DNA of 64,000 nucleotides, from positions 1-64,000 of the forward strand of contig MLAK01000754.1 of the NCBI GenBank assembly GCA_001839685.1, written 5' to 3'. The stretch is from Tritrichomonas foetus. Its lineage: Eukaryota > Parabasalia > Tritrichomonadida > Tritrichomonadidae. A model generated the notes under the pieces. That model searched no databases and was not told the DNA's origin. It saw only the letters and a list, made by a program, of their open reading frames with translations. Below, piece after piece: positions 39,301 through 48,595 of the stretch (the first letter of the stretch is position 1; each line of letters begins with the position of its first letter). The translations under genes and the position numbers were made by a program.

Positions 39301-39441
39301 TGGAAGAATTTGCTGCTTAACGTACACATCACCATGCGAAATTTTAATTCATAAATGGTCGATGATTCATTTTGAGAGAAGGAGACCAATTAAAGTAAGA
39401 AAAAAAAGTGGATGATTATTTAAATAAACGTTCTCTCCCTG
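39301..39441. promoter_or_regulatory. compact divergent promoter
   Basis: Only 141 bases separate two divergent ATGs. An AAAAAAAGTG motif at 39401-39410 lies 32-41 bases before the plus-strand start. A single element may serve both genes. Confidence 0.35.
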
Positions 39442-40515
39442 ATGGCGAAAAAGCAAAAGTGGTACGATAAAGAAATCCCAGGAGAAATCATATTCCAGAT
39501 TCTTTGCTTTACTGTCCTATTTTTATATACAGTAATTGTTTCAAATATTCCTCAATTCATTATTCAAATCTACAAATATCCGCTGAAGGTCGATCAACCA
39601 TTCTCAGAATTAATTGAACGGAATCTCCCAATATCAACGACTATTATTGCCGGTACATTTGTTGGTGTTTTTGGCCTATATTTATTGTATGCACCAATCG
39701 ATTTCTTTACAGCAACATTTTATGGATTGATTCTATTATTTGACATTTCTGCATTATCTAACATTACTATTTCATCAGCAGCTGCACTCCAAAATCTTTT
39801 AATTATTCTATCATTGCTTTGTAATCATCATGTCGTTTTTTACCACTTGTTCACAGTTAAATGGTTTTCTGCTATATTTGTAATGTGGATTTCACTTGTA
39901 TTAGCATGTTTAATGAATCTTGATTGTGGTGGTATTTTTATTTCAGTTATCATTCATCAAATATTCTTTATTTTCACTGAATCAACAACTTTAGAAAAAA
40001 GACAAAAGAAGACTTTTAGCAATTACCTGATCAAATTCTTGAAACTGTTTTCATCCATATGTATACCAATGGTATTCTCAATAGCAGCTGGTATTTATTT
40101 GTACAGAAATGTTGCTGCAACACCATATAAGATTGACGTAACTGACTTTAAAGAACTTTTTAATGTTATTAAATCGAATGAAAGCGTTTCGATTTTAATA
40201 ATGACTTTAATTTCATTTGTTCTTCCTTTTGTCTTTAAGTTCCGGTATGAAATGCTGTTTCCATTTGCTGGATTAATAATTGGAGCAATAATAACCATAT
40301 CTTTACCAATTCAAACAAAAGGAGACACTATTCCACGAAAAATACATTTTGCAAAGCTTCAATTGATTCTTGCAACAGGACTTTTAACTGGTGGAGTTCA
40401 AAATGAATGGTATGGGCGTGGATTTTTGGCTATATACGTTATTCTTTCATTTTTGGTAAGAATTTACTATCAAAAGAATGAGGCATTAAATCCAAGACAA
40501 CCGTTTCCTTTTTAA
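39442..40515 (+). CDS. polytopic membrane protein, unknown
   Basis: The 357-residue protein is hydrophobic, with about nine predicted transmembrane helices (for example residues 13-35, 58-80, 84-105, 110-130, 136-156, 160-178, 200-220, 252-272 and 276-296). A charged loop E-K-R-Q-K-K-T-F and a lumenal/exposed segment near 225-250 interrupt them. It has no cleavable signal; the first helix begins after a short basic N-terminus. No transporter motif was recognised. It could be a transporter or an ER/Golgi membrane protein. Confidence 0.65.
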   Translation: MAKKQKWYDKEIPGEIIFQILCFTVLFLYTVIVSNIPQFIIQIYKYPLKVDQPFSELIERNLPISTTIIAGTFVGVFGLYLLYAPIDFFTATFYGLILLFDISALSNITISSAAALQNLLIILSLLCNHHVVFYHLFTVKWFSAIFVMWISLVLACLMNLDCGGIFISVIIHQIFFIFTESTTLEKRQKKTFSNYLIKFLKLFSSICIPMVFSIAAGIYLYRNVAATPYKIDVTDFKELFNVIKSNESVSILIMTLISFVLPFVFKFRYEMLFPFAGLIIGAIITISLPIQTKGDTIPRKIHFAKLQLILATGLLTGGVQNEWYGRGFLAIYVILSFLVRIYYQKNEALNPRQPFPF

Positions 40516-40752
40516 AAAAATGTTTTCACATTGATAATAAAGCTAAACATATCATATTTGCTTTTCTCTTTTATTACTTAATCTTTTCCATATTGACAAT
40601 AGCGAATTTGTTTACATCACTTATATCTTTATTGCTGGTAGACTGACAATTTCAATTTTTTATAAGATATCATGACCGACTGATATGAAATATGTTAAAA
40701 GTAAAAATATGATGAATACGTTGGCAAACAAAGTTTTAATAAAAAATTTAAG

Positions 40753-41919
40753 TTACAACACCATTTTTCTAAGCATATGAAGTTCATCAAGAAGAAGTTG
40801 TTTTCTCGTTTCATTTTGAGCAATATCTTCATCAAGCTTCATAACTGCTGTTGCATCTTCTTTGAATTGACCAATTTGCTCGAATGAATTATCAATCTGT
40901 GCGAGTTTCTTTTGGAGTTTTACAGTAAAATTCTTTTCTACTTCAAGTGCATCTTTCATGAATTCTGGCATTTCTGTAGGGAAACTCCTTATTTCACTAA
41001 GCAGAGCCAGTTTAACTTCTTCTGAGTTATAGTTCAGGCTTTCAATTTGATTTTGTTTCCTTTCTGTGCTTCTTGCCACACCACGCTCGGTAGCATCCAA
41101 CATTTTCACATCTTTTCTTGCTTTTTTAACTTTTGCAAGTAAAGTTGATCTTTCACTTAACCAATTAAATGTTGATGCTTTATTTTTCATGCTATTTGTT
41201 CTTCTATTTCGTTTCACTGCAGTTAGAGTTTGGATGTTCTTTTCTTCGCTTTTAATGATTTCTAAATATTTTGTTTTTTCATTAACTTCTTTTTGAAGGA
41301 AATTCTTTTGTGCAAGAAGCATGGCTGCTTCTTGGGGATTAATTTCTTTCAATCCATGAGCAGAAGATTTAATTTTTTCTTTTAAGCTTTCAACAATATC
41401 TTTCAGGTTATCTCTTTCCGTTGTTTGCATGAATAACTTATCGCTATGAGCTTTTAATTCCCCTTTTTTGTGGAGTTCAACAGTTTCTGCACTATTATAA
41501 GCATCATAAAGTTCGTCTACTTGTTTTCTCAATCTTTGATTCTTTGCAGATGCGTTCGAGACCTCTCCCTGTAAATTGTGAACAACTGCAGTTAATCCTT
41601 CTTTTGTTGCTTCCCATCGTTCAAGTTCAGCTTCAACGTGACGGAGCTGAATGAAAAATGATCCTTGTTTATTTCCTGATGGAGGCATATCTTTCTCGTG
41701 GCTTTTAACTTTGTCCCATAATGACTTATTTACATTGTTAGATTGGTCTAATTTTTCCTGTAAGGATTCATATTCTTTATCTAATTGACTTTCTTTCTTT
41801 TGAAGAGCTCGGAGTTGTTTTTCTGCTTTTTCAATTTGCGCGTCTATGATAAGGGAATCTGCGTTTTCTTGATCTTCTGCTTGGATTTCGTCAATAATTT
41901 CAAACTCGATTGCAGTCAT
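40753..41919 (-). CDS. coiled-coil protein, unknown
   Basis: The 388-residue protein is acidic at the N-terminus and then nearly all coiled coil (A-E-K-Q-L-R-A-L-Q-K-K-E onward). A basic break near residues 235-250 (K-R-N-R-R-T-N) interrupts it. Heptad spacing of Leu/Ile is clear. The general layout resembles flagellar or basal-body CCDC proteins, but no family is identified. Confidence 0.6.
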   Translation of the reverse strand: MTAIEFEIIDEIQAEDQENADSLIIDAQIEKAEKQLRALQKKESQLDKEYESLQEKLDQSNNVNKSLWDKVKSHEKDMPPSGNKQGSFFIQLRHVEAELERWEATKEGLTAVVHNLQGEVSNASAKNQRLRKQVDELYDAYNSAETVELHKKGELKAHSDKLFMQTTERDNLKDIVESLKEKIKSSAHGLKEINPQEAAMLLAQKNFLQKEVNEKTKYLEIIKSEEKNIQTLTAVKRNRRTNSMKNKASTFNWLSERSTLLAKVKKARKDVKMLDATERGVARSTERKQNQIESLNYNSEEVKLALLSEIRSFPTEMPEFMKDALEVEKNFTVKLQKKLAQIDNSFEQIGQFKEDATAVMKLDEDIAQNETRKQLLLDELHMLRKMVL

Positions 41920-42566
41920 GATTTTGAGTTTTGTTTCTAAACGTACAATGATTTTCTTTCAAATTTCAAAATCACTTCTCGATGGAATTTAATAAAAGTT
42001 ATGATTACATCAGAATTGAGAATATGCTTATCAATGATTTTTTCCAAAATAAAAAATGAATATCAATATTGTAAATTTAATTTTCTTCATCACTGAAATT
42101 TATGTGATGCGTTTAGGATTTTATCACATTAGTTTGCAGAAAATGCAAATTTTGTGTCTATGCCGCGAATGAAGCAATTTTAAAAAATAATTTTTTTTTT
42201 AAAAAGTTGCGTCTGTTTTATTTGAAAGAGTTAATTGATTCGATAGAAATAACCCAAAGCTGGTTGATTCCTTTTCTATTTGAATATATATACTTTCTGA
42301 TTATACTTTGAGTCATTGGACAATCTCCGTGAAACGGAAATATGTCTGAAGATAATTAAAAATGCAATCGCGATCATTAAAAATTTTATTCAATTCAGTA
42401 TAATCTTTCTAACTTTATGACTTTTTATTTAACATGCCAAACCGTAGAACTCATTATTATCATATGATTTTTTATAGAAAACATGAATAGATCCGCTGTA
42501 TTTTTCTGAAATTCAACAAAAGAATAATTATAACATTTGATGAATGATAGCAGAGATGAGCATATA
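41920..42566. other. intergenic spacer left of the pogo element
   Basis: AT-rich, no gene recognised. It ends at the TA (42565-42566) duplicated at the far end of the transposon. Confidence 0.45.
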
Positions 42567-44634
42567 CAGTCACTTCAAAAACTGTGTCCCACTTAAAAAA
42601 GTATGTCCCACTTTTAGAAAAGTAATTTTTTTTTTGATGTCTGAAAAGCTTTCAATTTTCACTCCATTGTTGTTTTAAACTATTTTACATGGCATAACTA
42701 TTTTATTTATATTCTAACTTCATGTATATAAGGTAAATCTTGGAAAAAAAAAATGAAAGTTAAGAATATGTAATTTTACAATTTTTTAAAATTTTTTAAT
42801 TTCATTATTTAAATATAGCCATAATACTTTATTTTATGATTACATTAATTTTATTTCATTAAAAGGATACTAAAAATATTAAAAGGTGGTAATTTGGCCA
42901 TTTATTAAAAAAAAATGTCGCAGCATCGTTCAAATCTATAATTAAAGCATAAATAAATAAAAGTTGATAAATTAATTTTAAGTTCACAAAGAAAGAACCA
43001 TTCCCACTATATTAAATGCACTGTGGCATGTTAGTAAAGTTAAAGGTTTCATCATTTTTTATCAAGTTTAGGTATTTTTGGTTTTATGCGATATTTCATG
43101 CATGTTGACTTTTTCATTCTGGCTTTTTCACGTGCTATCTGCCTTTTTTGAAATTCTATTTCATAGTATTCTTTGTTTATAAAGCCAAATTCAACTGTTT
43201 TGTTATTGGCTTCTGGTAATTCTGAATCTTCAAATTTTTTAAAAATCTCTTTAACACTTTTTGATTCAAGGAGTACTTTTTCGTCAATAATTGCAACATA
43301 TGGATATTTAGTAGTTGATGGTCTTATTCCAGCCCTCGAGAAAGCTTTACGATTGGTGTTTCCTGTTGTTGCTTGTTCAAAAGCCTGAATGAGTTTATTT
43401 ATTATATCAGCTTGAGAATTTTGTTTGAATTCTGTTTTAATACCTTTTTTACGTCGTTTTAAAATACCAAATGTTACTAAATCTAACATTTGAAAGAGTC
43501 CAGTGGAATTACTCGGGAATGTTATTAATTTTACCAAATTTTCTGCANCAAAAATCTGCTTTATTCTTTCTGTCGTATGAGCGGAGCAATTGTCAGAAAA
43601 CATTATGGCGGGAAGATCCATATCGTTTAAACATTCCCTTGAAGCGTTAATATGTTTAAAAACACTTTTGTTTAGCCATTCAATAATTAGCTCCTCGTTG
43701 ACAAAACCCGATTCTGAACTTCTAATCATGACATCTTCATCAAGCCGGAGACCAGATGAAGTAACTTCAGGTTGAATTTTTAATCTGTGATCAACTATAA
43801 GTGGCATTACGGTATCCCCGCCTCCATTAATGCATGCCACAAGCGTTATGTTTTTTTGGTTTCTTTTAATGGAGTAATGAATGGTTTGACCTTTCATATC
43901 GGCTGGAATTAAAACATCTTTGACTTTTGATTCATGCCTTTCGGATGTTCCCATTTCATCAAAATTGTATATCAGGTCCATGCAAATACCTGCCACTTCT
44001 TTCTTTAATATATCAATATAATCAGTTATTGTAGAAGGTCTTATTAATAAGCGAGCAGAGTCTTGTGGTGAAGCTGTAGCTTTTATCACTTCACTTTTGT
44101 GCCTTTTGATAAAAGAATGTAACCATGAATAGGATAGCGCTATTTCAAAATTTTCTAAAGCAAAGTCTAAAACTTCACATTGAGATAAAGGATGTGACGA
44201 TACTGCATTTGTTCGAATTTGGTTAATAATTGCATTTTCCTGATCTGAAGTTAAAATTTTAGGTCTTCCATCTTTTTTCATGTCTTTTTGGGACTGTTGA
44301 AGACTTCGAGAAAAAATTTTTCTGCTAATTCCAAATAATGTGATGACATGCCTTTTGGCTGAAATAATGTCTTCGAAATTATTAAATATCTCAAAAATTT
44401 GTGATATTTGTTGATATCGATGATCACAATTCCGAAGCTCGTTATGTCCTTTGAGGGTGCTTGCATACCGTGGTCCAAGAAGCTCATGGGCTGCTCTTGC
44501 TAAATCATCAATTGAAAGAGAGTCAGCATATTTTCTCGTCATCAAAACTAGAGAGAAAAAAATAAAAAATTCTAAACGTACATAAAAAAGTGGGACATAC
44601 TTTTTTTAGTAAGACACAGTTTTTGAAGTGACTG
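42567..44634 (-). mobile_element. complete pogo-like (Tc1/mariner superfamily) DNA transposon
   Basis: The 2,068-bp element is bounded by 49-bp terminal inverted repeats, 42567-42615 and 44586-44634, which match at 46 of 49 positions when read by eye. They begin CAGTCACTTCAAAAACTGTG. The element is flanked by TA on both sides (42565-42566 and 44635-44636). The left repeat contains GTCCCACTT twice, a likely transposase-binding subrepeat. The single gene encodes a DDD transposase. The element sits between genes and disrupts none that I can see. Confidence 0.92.
43052..44542 (-). CDS. pogo-like transposase (DDE_1 type)
   Basis: The 496-residue transposase has an N-terminal helix-turn-helix region, a CENP-B-like second HTH (R-P-K-I-L-T-S-D-Q-E-N-A-I-I) and a DDE_1 catalytic core. 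The first Asp is in Y-N-F-D-E-M-G-T-S, the second in M-F-S-D-N-C-S-A-H-T and the third in F-Q-M-L-D-L. The spacing between the last two is about 36 residues, as in pogo/Tigger elements. A basic C-terminal tail follows. The frame is open throughout apart from one ambiguous base (N at 43548) that leaves one residue undefined, so the enzyme is probably intact. I start at the ATG at 44542; the preceding codon is TTG. Confidence 0.92.
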   Translation of the reverse strand: MTRKYADSLSIDDLARAAHELLGPRYASTLKGHNELRNCDHRYQQISQIFEIFNNFEDIISAKRHVITLFGISRKIFSRSLQQSQKDMKKDGRPKILTSDQENAIINQIRTNAVSSHPLSQCEVLDFALENFEIALSYSWLHSFIKRHKSEVIKATASPQDSARLLIRPSTITDYIDILKKEVAGICMDLIYNFDEMGTSERHESKVKDVLIPADMKGQTIHYSIKRNQKNITLVACINGGGDTVMPLIVDHRLKIQPEVTSSGLRLDEDVMIRSSESGFVNEELIIEWLNKSVFKHINASRECLNDMDLPAIMFSDNCSAHTTERIKQIFXAENLVKLITFPSNSTGLFQMLDLVTFGILKRRKKGIKTEFKQNSQADIINKLIQAFEQATTGNTNRKAFSRAGIRPSTTKYPYVAIIDEKVLLESKSVKEIFKKFEDSELPEANNKTVEFGFINKEYYEIEFQKRQIAREKARMKKSTCMKYRIKPKIPKLDKK

Positions 44635-44906
44635 TATATATGACTATAAATGGGTTTTTAAGTGAATTACCTAAGTAATCACAGAATTAAATAGATAAAA
44701 TCATTTAATTTATAATCACACTAAATAAATGATCAACCTAATCAAGTAATCAAAATGAGATCATTGATATCAAAAGAAAAATGTGATTCATTTTGGATAA
44801 ACACACTTAAACAGGATCAGAATTAGAAACCAATATAAAAGAAATACCTTTATAAATCATATATAATAAAAAATATCATTTCAAAATCGCGAATCTGTGA
44901 ATTTTT

Positions 44907-45860
44907 CTAGCTCATCACATTTGTAAATCCATGTTCTACTGCTTTTGATAAAAGCATTAAATGTTTGTCAAACAAAGAAAGGTGAGGTGGGGAAAATTTT
45001 TTCGTCGCCTTCGCTTTTTCAATTACTTGGTCGACTTGGTATAATAAATGACCTTTTGTGTATGTAACTAATTCTTTAAAAATATCTGCAACATCTGCAT
45101 CAAGATTTTCTTGAGCATACTTAATACATTGGTCATGATTGAATGTCATGAGAAGAAGAATAGCATGATAAAGAAGTAAATCATGGTATTGTCTTTTCAT
45201 GAGTGGAGAAGGAGAAACCCAAGCCGACTCATTATCAAAAAAGTGTTCTTGAGCTTTCAATAAAACCGCCAAAGCAAGGTCAAATCTTTCCACCTTGTTA
45301 TAGGAGCAAATTGCAGCAGTCACAGCATTGAAGAGAAGTGGGAGTGGGGCGTGTCCATTAATGATTACGTTTGTGGCCTCTTCAAATGTGTTTGCAGCAT
45401 TATGAGCGAAATCGAATTTCTGTTCGACATTTCCTAATTCCATTAAAACTTGCGTAGCGAGATAAGGTTTATTGTTGTTTTTGAGAAGATCAGCAGCAAC
45501 TCTGTAGCAGTGAAGTCCGTCTGTGAGAGATTCAGCCCATGTTTCGCGAATGCAGCGTGAAATTATGAAATTATATTCGGCTGTTTTAATAAAAAGCCTG
45601 GCAGCACTGATGGCGGTCTGAACTGTTTTGGCTGTATCTTGGACCTTCATAAAGCACTGCAATGCCCCGAACTGGGCAAGAGCGGCGATGGCGCTTTCGA
45701 AAGGATTATCTCTATCCTGCGTCAAAGAGAGCTGGTCGAAAAGAGTGGCTGTTTCGTAGACATTGCGTTTCGTTCGAAAGTATTTGGTCAAGTTTGATGC
45801 TGTTTCATCATATTCTTTGAAAAACATTTCCTGAGATTTTTTGAACGATAAGATTGACAT
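44907..45860 (-). CDS. TPR-like alpha-solenoid protein (SNAP/HAP40-like), tentative
   Basis: The 317-residue protein is all helical, with TPR-like pairs: S-A-I-A-A-L-A-Q-F-G-A-L-Q-C-F, H-C-Y-R-V-A-A-D-L-L, A-A-N-T-F-E-E-A-T-N-V and D-L-A-L-A-V-L-L-K-A-Q. The pattern resembles alpha-SNAP or the 40-kDa huntingtin-associated protein (F8A/HAP40), both of which act in membrane traffic. It lacks an obvious SNAP C-terminal signature, so I keep the call general. Start is the first ATG. Confidence 0.5.
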   Translation of the reverse strand: MSILSFKKSQEMFFKEYDETASNLTKYFRTKRNVYETATLFDQLSLTQDRDNPFESAIAALAQFGALQCFMKVQDTAKTVQTAISAARLFIKTAEYNFIISRCIRETWAESLTDGLHCYRVAADLLKNNNKPYLATQVLMELGNVEQKFDFAHNAANTFEEATNVIINGHAPLPLLFNAVTAAICSYNKVERFDLALAVLLKAQEHFFDNESAWVSPSPLMKRQYHDLLLYHAILLLMTFNHDQCIKYAQENLDADVADIFKELVTYTKGHLLYQVDQVIEKAKATKKFSPPHLSLFDKHLMLLSKAVEHGFTNVMS

Positions 45861-46252
45861 GACTCAATAATTGAATGATTTACATTCAAAGATACTTTTT
45901 TATCATGACTTTATCTTGTTTAATAAAATTAAAAGATCCAATATTTTCATTATTTGTTATCATCCAATAAATTTTGTATATTTTAAGTGAAATAAAAAAG
46001 CAAAATATACTTCAAAAAATTGACAGATATAATTTTCTGTTACCTTTCTCGATTCTTATGTAATATTATGCATACTCAAATTATTTAAATTTATACTTCA
46101 GAAGTAAAGAAACATAATGAAGAATGAAAATGAAATTGGATTATTACCAACAGGATAGTTAAACGAAAAAATTGAAACACCAAAAGGTTATACCGAAATT
46201 AATTTTAACAAACACATAACAAAGCTTATTTATCCTCTATATTCTATTTTAT
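45861..46252. other. intergenic spacer
   Basis: AT-rich; no gene recognised. A reverse AAAAAGT motif lies at 45894-45900 with an Inr-like ATCATTCAATTA next to the start of the TPR-like gene. Confidence 0.45.
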
Positions 46253-47167
46253 TTACATGAAAAAACAATCGTTAGCGACTGAGTCTATGCTCCAAAAGTT
46301 ATTTTGTGTATCTGCTTCTTCATTGTAGTTTCTCAATGCTTGATTTAAGATAGCGTCTTCTTTCGAAAAATCGATATCATCAAAGTTTAATTCGCTGAGT
46401 AGTTGATTATTCTGGAGTTGTTGAGAATTCGGAGTTTGTTGATTTGGCTGTGCTAGCGAGACTGGCTGCGCTTTAATCAGCTGCGAATTTGTGAGGTCAA
46501 ATTTCGGGTCAAAAATTGTATCGAAAGTGAAATCGTCAACTTTTTCAGAAGCAGTCTTTTCGAAGGTAAGATGGTCAGTTATCTTTTCTATATTTTTGGT
46601 TGATACCTTTCTTTCATTATTCTTGCGTGAATTCAATTTATTGCTTTCAGTGGAAAGATCATTTGAATCATGATTGATTGCCTGTGGCAAGATTTGGGAT
46701 TCGCTGATTGCTGGTAAATCAAGTATTGAATCGTCGAGACACCTGACAGTCCATTTTCGAAGCTCGCTTCGATCATCCCTGATTGCAGTTAATGAATTGG
46801 CGACAAGATCGGAAGCCGTTTTCCGTGTTATCTTTTCCTTATATCCAAGAATTTGCAAGGACCCGTTGATTGAGCTTTTGCACTTCGACAAAAGGAAGCC
46901 AAGTTGATGAGTATTAATTGCGATTGCACCAGGCAACCATAAAATTCCGCATACTAAACATCGATTATTGTCGCCGCTGTCACCTCTGATTGCATAAGAA
47001 CGCACAACGTTCAGCATTTCTGTAAATGATGATAATCGCTTATTTCGTTGGTTTGATTCTGGGTTGTTTTTAATAAAAGCTCTTACATATGAGTAGCTGA
47101 CTCTATCTGCTTCGCTGATCATCCACCAAAACTTCGGCATGTTCTGCGACTGTTGATTAAAAGACAT
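46253..47167 (-). CDS. initiator-binding-domain (IBP39-type) transcription factor
   Basis: The 304-residue protein carries the trichomonad initiator-binding domain (PF10416) in residues about 10-150. It begins with the F-W-W-M-I-S-E-A-D-R-V-S-Y-S-Y-V-R helix and has the core C-L-V-C-G-I-L-W-L followed by I-A-I-N-T-H-Q-L and K-C-K-S-S-I-N-G-S-L-Q. In T. vaginalis IBP39 this winged-helix domain binds the Inr core promoter and a separate C-domain contacts RNA polymerase II. Here the C-terminal half is a low-complexity Gln/Asn-rich, acidic tail (F-D-D-I-D-F-S-K-E-D) with no visible C-domain. It may bind Inr or related elements and act through an acidic tail. Two AAAAAGT motifs precede it. Confidence 0.88.
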   Translation of the reverse strand: MSFNQQSQNMPKFWWMISEADRVSYSYVRAFIKNNPESNQRNKRLSSFTEMLNVVRSYAIRGDSGDNNRCLVCGILWLPGAIAINTHQLGFLLSKCKSSINGSLQILGYKEKITRKTASDLVANSLTAIRDDRSELRKWTVRCLDDSILDLPAISESQILPQAINHDSNDLSTESNKLNSRKNNERKVSTKNIEKITDHLTFEKTASEKVDDFTFDTIFDPKFDLTNSQLIKAQPVSLAQPNQQTPNSQQLQNNQLLSELNFDDIDFSKEDAILNQALRNYNEEADTQNNFWSIDSVANDCFFM

Positions 47168-47223
47168 GAGATGAATTTAAATAAAAATTTTATTTGGGAT
47201 TTCATTCAATTAATAGAAATTGA

Positions 47224-47270
47224 ACTTTTTGAATAAATTAACTCATTATTCGTCTACTTTTTGAATGATT
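47224..47270 (-). promoter_or_regulatory. two AAAAAGT-type motifs before the IBP gene
   Basis: ACTTTTTGAA at 47224-47233 and ACTTTTTGAATGATT at 47256-47270, read on the minus strand as TTCAAAAAGT, lie about 57 and 90 bases upstream of the start at 47167. Role inferred. Confidence 0.35.
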
Positions 47271-48093
47271 AAATGGTGATTATTATTGTGCGAAGTGGAT
47301 CCGGTTTGTTGCATATATATGAATTTTGTGTTTTGAATGACAAATATTTCGAACTAATTTGTCAGATGATTTTTTGAAATAAAATATGACCAGTCATGCT
47401 AACAAATATTGAATGATATGCTTCAATACATTTTTTTCCTTTTCAAATTTTCTGAATATCTGGTGGATATTAACTTTTTCTGAGAGTATTGCCATGAAGT
47501 TATCAAATTTAAATTTCTCGAATTTGATAAAATAAAAATGGTGAATAGTTCACTCATTAATGTTTTTAATGATCATTCTATATAAATGAAAACTTGTGAA
47601 TTTCAGACTAATATTTCCCATAAAATGAAGAGAAAATCTAACAATTTTCTTTTAAAATTGATGGTTAACTAAAAAAATCTTAACTCTTTACTATCTTTCT
47701 TAAAAATTGTAATCACATATAATATATATAAAAACAAAGATAATATATCATTTGTAAGAATTAATAAGAGATTTTTATTATGAATTTTCAATAAAATGGC
47801 TAACTGTTTTGAATTAAATAAATTTGAATGGCTTCATTTGTGACAATCTAGTGAAAATATTGGGGTTCATATTGGTGGAACAACAAATGACTGGTTTTGA
47901 TCATTGAGGTATGAGGCTTTTCTCAATCAATCATTGGTTGCAATGGAAAATCAATTCACAAAAACAGTCATTGAAAAAGTTTTAATATCAGAAAAAACTT
48001 TGATGGCCATTTAGCATCAGAAAAAAACTTCTAAATTGTATGAATTATTGAATTATTGAAAGAACATCAAATGTCAAATTGATCAATTTGTCT

Positions 48094-48414
48094 ATGACCT
48101 CACTAGATGATGATGATGTCTATCTCAATCCTTATTTCTTAAGCCCACGTGATTTCACAGATGGTAGAGAATTTATCAGCGAAGGGACGCATGAAAGTTT
48201 TTATAGAAGGATGCTTAAACGAAGCATTAATTAAACACTTGATTTTGAAAGTGCTGGGAAAATCAAGAAAGTTTGATCAAAAAATTATCTCGAAATTGAA
48301 AAAACTTCAAGTTTTTTCATTGAATATATAGATGAATACTTCCCTAAAGAATTTGCTAAGAGATATGTCCTTGATGATTGCATTGTCATGGTAATTAAAG
48401 ATACAGAGTTATGA
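48094..48414 (+). pseudogene. decayed coding remnant, unidentified
   Basis: One frame reads as protein for about 106 codons from an ATG at 48094 to a TGA at 48412-48414, interrupted by two stops: TAA at 48232-48234 and a TGA about 16 codons later. The translation has coding-like composition (D-D-D-D-V-Y-L-N-P-Y-F-L-S-P-R-D-F; F-I-E-Y-I-D-E-Y-F-P-K-E-F-A-K-R). The same frame holds through both stops, which fits point-mutation decay. I do not recognise the family. Confidence 0.45.
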
Positions 48415-48595
48415 TCGCAACCATGATGATGATCATGATATCATTGATATTTGCAAGAGTATTAAATAAATAATTATTATCCTGATACTACTTAAAGAGC
48501 ATAAAAAATATTTTATTTTAACGATATTTAATTAGGAAAATAGATGATTATGAATATTTTTTAACTAATTAAAAGTATACTGAAAATAGCTAACT

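Larger units (their letters stand above)
47168..48595. other. 1.4-kb intergenic region
   Basis: AT-rich region between two genes. It holds two AAAAAGT-type motifs (47224-47233 and 47256-47270) next to the IBP gene and a decayed coding remnant at 48094-48414, and nothing else recognised. Confidence 0.45.
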
